From contig SBHD01000286.1 in NCBI GenBank assembly GCA_006226345.1, forward strand, positions 1 through 36,259: a stretch of 36,259 nucleotides of DNA, written 5' to 3'. Positions 26,601-34,178 of this stretch are shown piece after piece. Source of the DNA: Bacteroidota bacterium. Lineage in GTDB: Bacteria > Bacteroidota > Bacteroidia > Chitinophagales > Saprospiraceae. Position numbers and translations under genes: made by a program. The notes beneath the pieces are model-generated. The model did not search any database. It was not told where the DNA came from and saw only the letters and a list, made by a program, of their open reading frames with translations. Position 1 is the first letter of the stretch, and each line of letters begins with the position of its first letter.

Positions 26601-28217
26601 TCAGATCTCTTCGCCATACAGGAGCCATTTGGCCAGTTTGCCGTCAGGTCCCTGCACGAGGATGATGTTGGGGTACACGCGGATCTGACCGCCAGTAGTT
26701 TCGATCGTCCGGTTGGGGGCAGGGTAGGCGGCTTCAATCTCTGCGGTAGAAGCGCCTATACTGATATGCTTAAGCGTTTCACCTTTATAATCCGGGCTTG
26801 TAACAAGGAAATAGACCAACTGACCGCTGGCGGCATTTTCCATGATATAAAACCTGGAATTAGGGCCAGGGTGCAAGTTGTTGTAGGAACGGATATTATC
26901 GGTCACTTCGATCTCACTGCCCGGATCGGGCTCCGGAATATTGGAACTATCAATAAGAGAAAGGCCGTCAATGGTCTCGTTACCGGCAGTCGGCATGAGT
27001 GTAAGTGCGGGTTTGGCCGGCTGGATAGGTTCGCCGTTGAGGACTTTCAGGTTGTGAGCAGCCAACAGACTACCTTGTTCGGATGCTTTTGTGAAGGCTT
27101 CACGGGCTTTGGCGGTATTCCCTCCCCGGTCAGCCAAAATACCTTCCAGTACCCGGGCGTCTCGCACTGTTTTGGCGTATCCCGTCATTGAAGCCGCCTT
27201 TCCGGCATCGGACTGCGCTTTGGTCAGATCGCCAAGCAGGGCATAAGCACACCCCCGGTTGAGCCATGCCGGCGCATATTCCGGATCGAGGATAATGGCT
27301 GTATCAAAATGGGCGACCGCTTCCTTCAACATGCGGATGCGAAGTTGTTGGAAGTCTGAGATTGAACGGGTACCGGAGGAACCGAGGTCGAGTTCCAGCG
27401 GGTAGTGGTATTTAACTTCGGGTTCGGTAGGCCGGAAATAGTTGAGGGCGCCTAATACGGAAATGACCCCTGCATTATTGTAGGTTGCCGTGCTTTTAAA
27501 GTCTTGAAGCACATACGAGTAGTAGGCGTGTGCGTCTTCATACTTATTGAGTGCCATCAGCAGGTTTCCCATGTCAAACACTTCCGTTAGCTTCCGGAGC
27601 CGCTCACCCAGCTGTTTGTTATGCTCCCGGCGTTCTGCCAGGGTAGGGTAGCCCTCCAGTTTGTCCGGAAGCTCGTAGGCTTTGTAAAGCGCCGATATCA
27701 GTTCCGGACCCTTATCAAAAAGGTTAAAGCCTGCAGTATAGGCCAGGAACCCGCCGAGATAATCGGCCTGGTTCTCATATTCAGTCCCGGTTTGCGATGT
27801 ATTTCCGGTGTTACCCATCCGGTGCTGCAGGTCGTGCTTTTCGTAATAATGGATCAATTCATGTCCGAGCAGGGTCGCCAGCGCTGCGTCGGCCATTTCT
27901 TGATAAGAAACGGCTACATCAAATGCTTTTTCTTCCAGCCCGATCTCGCCGGTTGCTGGATTGGTCCAGGCACCGTACCGGGCATCGCTGGACATAACAA
28001 ATTTGGGGGCCGGTAATCTGCTGTCACCTTTGGTTTTAAGGAGTTGATCAAATATCCGGGATGCCCGCTCGTATTTGGTTTTATCCGGATTTGCCGTAGT
28101 TGCCGGAGCAGTGGTGCCAGTTTTTTTCAACAGGGCAAATACTGCTCCTGAGTTGGATTGCGCCGCAAGCGGGGCCATAATAATAAGGGTCAAAAGGGTC
28201 AAAAGCACTTGTTTCAT
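26601..28217 (-). CDS. Exported M48-like metallopeptidase with TPR repeats
   Basis: The start ATG 28217 gives 538 residues with a signal peptide (MKQVLLTLLTLIIMAPLAAQ); the longer ORF start adds 32 residues before the leader. The zinc site HELIH is at residues 119-123, and the third ligand motif ExxAD (ENQAD, Glu148) follows 25 residues later, as in M48 peptidases. Unlike HtpX it has no membrane helices beyond the leader. TPR-like helices follow from ~210 (ALNKYEDAHAYYSYVL; AVAHFDTAIILDPEYAPAWLNRGCAYALLGD), then a Pro-rich stretch and a C-terminal alpha/beta domain (FYIMENAASGQLVYFLV). The gene lies 59 bp downstream of the WD40-caspase gene and is probably co-transcribed. The target is unknown. 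Confidence 0.85.
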   Translation of the reverse strand: MKQVLLTLLTLIIMAPLAAQSNSGAVFALLKKTGTTAPATTANPDKTKYERASRIFDQLLKTKGDSRLPAPKFVMSSDARYGAWTNPATGEIGLEEKAFDVAVSYQEMADAALATLLGHELIHYYEKHDLQHRMGNTGNTSQTGTEYENQADYLGGFLAYTAGFNLFDKGPELISALYKAYELPDKLEGYPTLAERREHNKQLGERLRKLTEVFDMGNLLMALNKYEDAHAYYSYVLQDFKSTATYNNAGVISVLGALNYFRPTEPEVKYHYPLELDLGSSGTRSISDFQQLRIRMLKEAVAHFDTAIILDPEYAPAWLNRGCAYALLGDLTKAQSDAGKAASMTGYAKTVRDARVLEGILADRGGNTAKAREAFTKASEQGSLLAAHNLKVLNGEPIQPAKPALTLMPTAGNETIDGLSLIDSSNIPEPDPGSEIEVTDNIRSYNNLHPGPNSRFYIMENAASGQLVYFLVTSPDYKGETLKHISIGASTAEIEAAYPAPNRTIETTGGQIRVYPNIILVQGPDGKLAKWLLYGEEI

Positions 28218-28276
28218 GTATATAAGGTTGAATGCAGGAATAGGCGAAGTTACACACAGTGGACGATCTGTACTGG

Positions 28277-31200
28277 TTAATGCGAATTTGTTTGTTGCTG
28301 AACTATAGGCCATACCTTTTCCATGATAGCGGCAGGAATACCTTCAATGTTTGTCTTGTCTGCGGTAAGTTCAAAAGTGGCCAGCGATTCTTTTCCCTTG
28401 ATCAGACCACCCGAAATTTGCACTTCGTTTCCGGATACGACATAATTTCCCCGGATGGCATAACCGTTTTCATAGCCGGTCGCCCTGGAATAAATGATCG
28501 GCGCCTGTGCGGGTTTTACGGTTAGCTTCTGAAAATAGGCATCCATGACATTGCCGAGGTCCAGGGGGTCATTGAATGTAACTTTATCATTGAGGGCGCT
28601 TTTGATAAATACCGGTTTCTCCTCTCCCACCGGAATATCGACCGAACTGGATTTTAACCCTATATCAAAGCTGGCGCCGGTAGTGGGGAAAGCCAGGACC
28701 GGTATCTGTACTCCGTTGATGCCTTTGGCCAGTTCAGGTACTTTATTTCGAGAATATTGGAAAAGGGTCATTACATCCACACTGTTGTCATCTCCCAGAG
28801 CTAGGCCATTCATGCCCTGGAGCAGGCTGTATGTGAGCAGCCCGTGCCGGAACATAGTGGTCTCATAACTCACCATATCTGCTGCACTGCCGGTGATAAT
28901 GAACATGCCGGTGCGGTCTTTCATCCGATCCAGCGCCCGTACCTGAGCGGAATTCAGGTCGCGACTTCCACTCGCCAGATCATCCACCAGTTTGCCGGAG
29001 TTGCAGGCATCCAGGATCAATACCTGTTTCAGGGCGGGGATGGCTTTGACCCAGTCGGTGATCTCTGTCGCGGATATGGCGAAATTCTCGCGTATCGCAT
29101 CGTCCTGCAGGTTTTCACTGACAATGTCTTTGGTCAGGTAATAAAACTGGGATTTTTCTGCGGTCCCGTAATTCACGCCGTGACCGGCAAAGTAGATCAG
29201 CAGGACATCCTGTGGCTGGGCCTCTTCAGCGACCTCTTCAAAAGCCTTTCGGATGGTGGTTTTGCTCGATACATCCACCCGGGTGCTGTCCTCGCTATCG
29301 GTATTCAGCAACATAATGTTTACCCGGTTCTCAAATACCCCCGGTGCAAGGAGTCGGAGCGCTGTGCTCATGGAGGCAGCATCGTGGTCGGCGAATTTTA
29401 ATTTGAGTTTTTCACTGGCATAGTTAGACGTGCCGATGACAATTGCGTGAAAACTGATCTTGCGGCGGTTGAGCAGGCTGCTGCGTCGGGTGGTTCCGGG
29501 CTCGGCTCCTTTGGACGTTGGTGCCTTATATTCCAACTCCAACTCCAGGGCCTGACTTTTTAGCCAACCAGCGTCGTTGTATACCCGCAGCGCCAGTTTG
29601 TTCGTCGTATCTGGCAGGCAATACCGGTAAAAATCATCCAGCGGGAGGTTCAGGGCAAGATTCCGGTTGGGGTTGGCGTCTTCCTTGACTTCCTTCCCGT
29701 TTACAAATACGCTGAGTTTCCCGATGCCTCCATTTCGCGGAGTCAGTTTTATTTCCACCTGGGTTTTGTCCGCGTTGAGTGCAGCCACCATTTCCGGATA
29801 CAGTGCCACATCCTTGAAGGTTTGGACCGAACGGGCCGGATCCTTGCTCAGGCCCAGGATCTTGGCCAGCAGGCCAGGCTCATAATACCGCTCTTTGAGC
29901 TGCTCCAATTCGATCACTTCGAGACCGACCACGAAATACATGAGGTTCATAGCTCCGGGGGAAGCGTCAAACATGCCGGACGGCGATGTCACTACCCAAT
30001 CATCGGCATCCACGGCCATCAGCGTGGCCAGTTCCTTTCCGGTGTTACTGTCCCAAAGTTTGGCGGTATTGTCCAGGCTGCCAGTCAGTACAAACTTCCC
30101 ATCTGGTGAAAATTTCGCCGACTGGATATCGTTTTCATGTCCTGTCAGGATGTGGAACACCTTACCATTCATATCCCATAAACGGGCTGTATGGTCAAAA
30201 CTGCTGGTCAGGACCCGGCCGTTGCCGTTTGGAGAAAATGCAACAGCACTGATCCCCTTAGTGTGTCCTTCAAAGGTATGCAGGAGACTACCGTCCAGGC
30301 TCCAGGTGCGGGCAGTGTTATCGTCGCTTCCTGTTAATATGAATTTGCCATCCGGGGCGAATACGGCGGAGGTCACCCAGCCCTCATGCCCGGTGAACGA
30401 AACAGACATCTGCCCATCCAGACTCCAAAGTCTGGCTTCTGTACCTCCGGCGGTGAGGATTTGTTTTCCACCGGGAGCAAAGGAAACGCCGTTTATTACG
30501 GATTCGTCATCGGTAAGTGTTTGAAGTTCCTTGCCACTGGTGTCCCATATTTTTGCTTCAAGACCGGTAGCTGTCAGGAGCTGTTTACTTCCTTTTCCAG
30601 GTGAAAAGGCAACACTGGTAACGACATCGGGATTGTCCAACGTAAGTAGTGCCTTTCCATCCAAATCCCAAAGTCTGGCGGTATAATCATCGCCTCCGGT
30701 TAGTACCTGCATAGGCGAATCATAAGGAGAAAAGCAAACAGACCGGACCCAGCCGACGTGTCCGGTATACAATATTACCATGTTCTGTTCGGGGGCCCAG
30801 CGGCGCACGGTTCCATCCACGCTTCCGGTCAGCAATTGTTTCCCGCCATCGGCATAGGAAAAGTCAACCGCGCTGATACCCTGTGCATGTCCTTTGAAGA
30901 TTTGCAGCATGTGCCCTTTCAGGTCCCAAAGGATAGCTGTGCCATCCTTGCTCCCGGTCACAAATGATTTTCCGTTGGGGGCAAATGCGACCGTTATCCT
31001 GGAAGGCGTGGTCTTGTGGCCACGGTATTCCTGAAGTTGATTGCCCTTCAGATCCCACAAGCGGGCGCTCAGGTCATGACTTCCGGTCAGGATCTGAGCG
31101 CCGTCTGGTGAGAAGACAGCCATGTTCACCTGGTCCGTATGTCCTGAAATGACCTGTAGTATCTCACCGCTCAGGCTCCACAGGATCGCTGTTTTATCGT

Positions 31201-31843
31201 CGCTGCAGGTCAAAACGGACTGGCCATCAGGAGCGAACACGCCGCCTTTAACCTTGCCTTTGTGTCCGGTCAGGGTTTGTAACACGGTTCCGTTCAGATC
31301 CCAGATAATAGCGGTGCTGTCCTTGCTGGCAGTCAGGATCCGCTGGCTGTCTGGTGAAAATGCCACGGTGTTGATATCCTTCTCATGCCCTTTGAATTTT
31401 TGCACTTCCTGCCCATCCAGGCTCCATAGGATAGCTTTATTATCCCGTCCGCCGGTCAGGATATATTTACCGTCTGGTGAAAAGGCGACGGACTCAATGT
31501 ACTTCTTATGTCCTTCAAATCGCTGTAAGATATTGCCGTTCAGGTCCCACAGAATGGCAATTGCGTCCTGGTCGGCCGTCACGATCTTTTTTCCGTCGGG
31601 CGAAAAGGCGACGGCGGCTACTTCCTTTGTATGTCCTTTGAAGGTTCGTATCTCGTGGCCTTTCAGGTCCCAGAGTTTCGCTGTAAAATCGGTACTGCCG
31701 GTCAGTATGTATTTACCGTCGGGTGAAATGGCTATTGCTTCAATCCCTTTGGTATGCCCGATCGGCGTTACCAGTCGCGGGGTTTGGGCACAAAGTTGAG
31801 TCAGGCTCAGGATAAGAAATAGCAGGAACGTTGATTTTTTCAT
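28277..31843 (-). CDS. Exported WD40-repeat / caspase-like (C14) protease
   Basis: This 1188-residue protein has a Sec signal (MKKSTFLLFLILSLTQLCAQ). Fourteen WD40 repeats follow (residues ~30-610, ~41 each), which makes two seven-bladed propellers. Next is a conserved linker seen in bacterial WD40-caspases (DDWVVTSPSGMFDASPGAM ... YYEPGLLAKILGL), an Ig-like domain (~690-790, KLSVFVNGKEV), then the caspase p20-like domain from ~828 (SFHAIVIGTSNY) with catalytic His888 in YFAGHG and Cys947 in LDACNSG. A beta-rich C-terminal region closes the protein. Family knowledge: orthocaspases/metacaspases often cleave after Arg/Lys and can self-process. It leads an operon with the M48-TPR gene and is divergent from two more peptidase genes. 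Confidence 0.95.
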   Translation of the reverse strand: MKKSTFLLFLILSLTQLCAQTPRLVTPIGHTKGIEAIAISPDGKYILTGSTDFTAKLWDLKGHEIRTFKGHTKEVAAVAFSPDGKKIVTADQDAIAILWDLNGNILQRFEGHKKYIESVAFSPDGKYILTGGRDNKAILWSLDGQEVQKFKGHEKDINTVAFSPDSQRILTASKDSTAIIWDLNGTVLQTLTGHKGKVKGGVFAPDGQSVLTCSDDKTAILWSLSGEILQVISGHTDQVNMAVFSPDGAQILTGSHDLSARLWDLKGNQLQEYRGHKTTPSRITVAFAPNGKSFVTGSKDGTAILWDLKGHMLQIFKGHAQGISAVDFSYADGGKQLLTGSVDGTVRRWAPEQNMVILYTGHVGWVRSVCFSPYDSPMQVLTGGDDYTARLWDLDGKALLTLDNPDVVTSVAFSPGKGSKQLLTATGLEAKIWDTSGKELQTLTDDESVINGVSFAPGGKQILTAGGTEARLWSLDGQMSVSFTGHEGWVTSAVFAPDGKFILTGSDDNTARTWSLDGSLLHTFEGHTKGISAVAFSPNGNGRVLTSSFDHTARLWDMNGKVFHILTGHENDIQSAKFSPDGKFVLTGSLDNTAKLWDSNTGKELATLMAVDADDWVVTSPSGMFDASPGAMNLMYFVVGLEVIELEQLKERYYEPGLLAKILGLSKDPARSVQTFKDVALYPEMVAALNADKTQVEIKLTPRNGGIGKLSVFVNGKEVKEDANPNRNLALNLPLDDFYRYCLPDTTNKLALRVYNDAGWLKSQALELELEYKAPTSKGAEPGTTRRSSLLNRRKISFHAIVIGTSNYASEKLKLKFADHDAASMSTALRLLAPGVFENRVNIMLLNTDSEDSTRVDVSSKTTIRKAFEEVAEEAQPQDVLLIYFAGHGVNYGTAEKSQFYYLTKDIVSENLQDDAIRENFAISATEITDWVKAIPALKQVLILDACNSGKLVDDLASGSRDLNSAQVRALDRMKDRTGMFIITGSAADMVSYETTMFRHGLLTYSLLQGMNGLALGDDNSVDVMTLFQYSRNKVPELAKGINGVQIPVLAFPTTGASFDIGLKSSSVDIPVGEEKPVFIKSALNDKVTFNDPLDLGNVMDAYFQKLTVKPAQAPIIYSRATGYENGYAIRGNYVVSGNEVQISGGLIKGKESLATFELTADKTNIEGIPAAIMEKVWPIVQQQTNSH
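30014..31756 (-). repeat. Array of 14 WD40 repeats
   Basis: 1743 bp encode 14 tandem WD40 units of ~41.5 codons, each with a pattern like HxxxVxxVxFSPDGxxxLTGSxDxTAxLWDLxG. Units 10 and 11 are the most degenerate (no GH-type His at the start, TATGLEAKIWD and TAGGTEARLWS), near the middle of the second set of seven. Repeats are diverged in DNA, so recent expansion is unlikely. Confidence 0.9.
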
Positions 31844-32385
31844 GGAAGGGAGTTTGAAACTGCCGGAATTATAAAATTCTAAAGAATTGTTTTAAGTACC
31901 ACATAAAATCCCGGAAGTATGCTAATACAATTACAAATATACCATAATTTTACCGGCGAATAGATTTTGCCCAAAGTCCAAATCCAGCCTGTAGCAGCCT
32001 TAAAACTGATGCGCAACAGGTTGGAAAAATCAAAACATGCCCTTTTGCTTTTATTCGGTGAACTGCGGAAGTGCTGTCGTAACAGCTTCTTTTTAGTAAA
32101 GCAGCCGGATGGCTACAACCATCTTCCGACCCCTTTGTCACTACCTCCAGACCAAAGCACCAACAGGTTGCAACTCTCCACTTTTTGAGTTCCTCGCCGG
32201 ATCTGCTAATAAAGGTATGTACCTGAATAAGTAAAAAGGAGCTATTCCTGAGCATTGTTACAATAATCCACCTTTTTGATACAATAATGGAAGCAGGGGC
32301 TTTCCCTTAGGTTCTAATTTTAATGCAGGAATAATAGTCGTTATTTCTGGTACCCGGTTTGGGGCAAATAGCAAGGCATCGCATT
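31844..32385. other. 542-bp divergent control region between the two peptidase operons
   Basis: This region separates the WD40-caspase operon (minus) from the papain/caspase operon (plus). It is A+T-rich near both ends. On the minus strand TATATTTG (31934-31941) matches the TAnnTTTG -7 box 91 bp before the caspase start, without a correctly spaced TTG. On the plus side a 21-bp-spaced direct repeat lies at 32259-32288. The overlapping ORFs at 31950-32255 (minus) and 31967-32188 (plus) show no leader, domain or family resemblance and are not called. Confidence 0.5.
32259..32288 (+). promoter_or_regulatory. Candidate operator: 21-bp-spaced direct repeat
   Basis: TACAATAAT occurs at 32259-32267 and again at 32280-32288, exactly 21 bp apart (two helical turns), 97-127 bp before the papain-like gene. 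Two identical half-sites on one DNA face would suit a regulator bound as a direct-repeat dimer. The bases are A/T-rich, so chance remains possible. Confidence 0.35.
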
Positions 32386-34131
32386 ATGAAAACAAGTCTG
32401 AAACCTGTATTAATTATACTTACCGGAATATGCCTGCCACTGGCTTCCCGGCTCCATGCCCAACAATTCAATACCGGTCTACTGCTGGATGAGGAAGGCT
32501 TTGAACAGGAGGTGGAGATGACGCCGGGCTTTAGCAATGACGGCCGGCGGGCCGGTGATCTTCCCCTGGAGTTCAGCCTGCGGCCTTTTTGTCCCAAACC
32601 TAAGAACCAGGGAGAGATAAATTCCTGTATCGGCTGGGCCATGGGGTATGGCGCACTGACCATCAGTCATGCCTACCGCGCCGGGAACCGCAATGCGGAC
32701 GATATTTCAGATCACGCCTTTTCCGCCCTGTACCTGTACAACCAGGCAAAGGTCGGCAACTGTATGGGCGGTGCAAATATTCAGCGGACGGCCAGGATAC
32801 TGAAAGAAAAAGGCGATTGCAAAAGTGACGATTTCGATTCGCCAAAGGCTGACTGCGAGCGGGAGCCCGATTCCGACCTGATCGAGACAGCCCAACAATT
32901 TGCCGTAAAAGACTACCTCGCCCTGTTCACCAACAGCTCCACGCCAAAGGAGAAAGTCGTGCGGACGAAAAGGAGCCTTGCTGAGGGGAAGCCGGTGATC
33001 GTCGGTATGCGGATCCGGGAGAGCCTGCGTAGCCTGAACGAGGAAGACCCGGTCTGGAAGCCGGGTACCAATGACGATAAACAGATGGGGGGGCATGCGC
33101 TGGTAGTGGTCGGATACAGCGACAAGACTGGTGAATTCGAACTGATGAACAGCTGGGGACCAAACTGGGGCGATGGCGGATTTTTCAAAATGAAATATCC
33201 GGATTTCGCCACTTATGCCGCCCAGGGCCTGCACTTGATCCTGGCGGAAGAGGAACTTTCTGCCGATGATATCGTCGGGCTCCAGCAACAGGCACAGGAG
33301 GCAGAAACGGATAAAAAGGAAGCGCTGGAGAAAGAAGAAGCGGCAACGAAGGAAAAGGAACAAGCTGAAATTGAACTCAAAAAGGCGAAAGACGCTCAGA
33401 ATGCTGCTCAGATCGCTGCCGCGCAGCAACAGCTGGAGCAGGCTGCTACCCGGGAGGCTGCTGCCCGCGAACAGCAAAAGGCTGCCGAGGCGGTTATCGC
33501 CGAAGTGGAAGACCGGCTGGTCGCTCTTTACGGCGAATTTCAGGTGCGGATACCGGAGACCGACGAGTTTGGAACACTGATGTATGACGATACGGGAGGT
33601 GTAAAGTTCCGGTATCTGACCCCCCAATGGAACGGCAGCTACTATACGCTCGACAAAATGGACTGGGAGGAAGGTGACGGCTTTCAGATCATTGCCCGTG
33701 ATATTAAAAAGGACCGGTATGTCTACCTCTTTAGTTTTGATGGAAATGAAAAACTCGAGGTGCACTGGCCGCGCAGCCTCCGGGCCAGCTTACATGGCAC
33801 TTCCGAAGGCAGCACCGAGAGTGCACTGGTCGCGCACAAGGGGGCTGAGATACTGATCCCGGGAGAAGATGGTGTGCTTACCCGGGAGAATTTATTGGAC
33901 GATAACATCTGTACCCTATACTCTTTCGATAAAATATCCGACATCGAGCAACGGCTGAACCGGCTCAAAAACCTTGGCGGGCCCTTTGAAGAGCGCCTGC
34001 AAAAAGCCTTTGGTGACCTGCTCATTCCTGCCGACAAGATCGATTACGGCAAAGACCAGATGACCTGTAAAACTGAAGTGAAAGGACAAGGCTCGGTAAT
34101 ACCGATCCTGGTCAAATTGCAAAATCAATGA
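32386..34131 (+). CDS. Exported papain-like (C1) peptidase with coiled coil and DUF4384-like domain
   Basis: The start ATG 32386 gives 581 residues with a signal peptide (MKTSLKPVLIILTGICLPLASRLHAQ). The C1 peptidase domain (~55-290) has the oxyanion Gln75 and catalytic Cys81 in NQGEINSCIGWA, His237 in GGHALVVVGYS and Asn255 in LMNSWGPNWGDGGFF. Residues ~300-385 are a Glu/Lys/Ala-rich coiled coil. Then comes a domain resembling DUF4384 (~420-515, FQIIARDIKKDRYVYLFSFDGN ... ILIPGEDGVL), a module that often accompanies bacterial caspase-like proteins. No inhibitor prodomain of the eukaryotic type is evident; only ~30 residues precede the core. It is 47 bp upstream of the second caspase-type gene and likely co-transcribed. 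Confidence 0.9.
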   Translation: MKTSLKPVLIILTGICLPLASRLHAQQFNTGLLLDEEGFEQEVEMTPGFSNDGRRAGDLPLEFSLRPFCPKPKNQGEINSCIGWAMGYGALTISHAYRAGNRNADDISDHAFSALYLYNQAKVGNCMGGANIQRTARILKEKGDCKSDDFDSPKADCEREPDSDLIETAQQFAVKDYLALFTNSSTPKEKVVRTKRSLAEGKPVIVGMRIRESLRSLNEEDPVWKPGTNDDKQMGGHALVVVGYSDKTGEFELMNSWGPNWGDGGFFKMKYPDFATYAAQGLHLILAEEELSADDIVGLQQQAQEAETDKKEALEKEEAATKEKEQAEIELKKAKDAQNAAQIAAAQQQLEQAATREAAAREQQKAAEAVIAEVEDRLVALYGEFQVRIPETDEFGTLMYDDTGGVKFRYLTPQWNGSYYTLDKMDWEEGDGFQIIARDIKKDRYVYLFSFDGNEKLEVHWPRSLRASLHGTSEGSTESALVAHKGAEILIPGEDGVLTRENLLDDNICTLYSFDKISDIEQRLNRLKNLGGPFEERLQKAFGDLLIPADKIDYGKDQMTCKTEVKGQGSVIPILVKLQNQ

Positions 34132-34178
34132 TAACCGGCTTGCTACCGGTTGGATGCTAAAACTATTGGGATAAAACC

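Noticed and set aside
30014-31756. Regular repeat array considered as CRISPR or satellite DNA
   Set aside because: Period of ~125 bp in frame, protein-level WD40 pattern and strong DNA divergence between units.
31950-32255. Overlapping ORFs on both strands, considered as a decayed gene or transposase remnant
   Set aside because: No recognisable motif and no terminal repeats; the region reads as a divergent control region.
32707-33765. 352-codon minus-strand ORF opposite the papain-like gene
   Set aside because: It mirrors the strong codon bias and the Glu/Lys-rich coiled coil of the plus-strand gene, giving Phe/Leu-rich low-complexity protein with no leader or domain.
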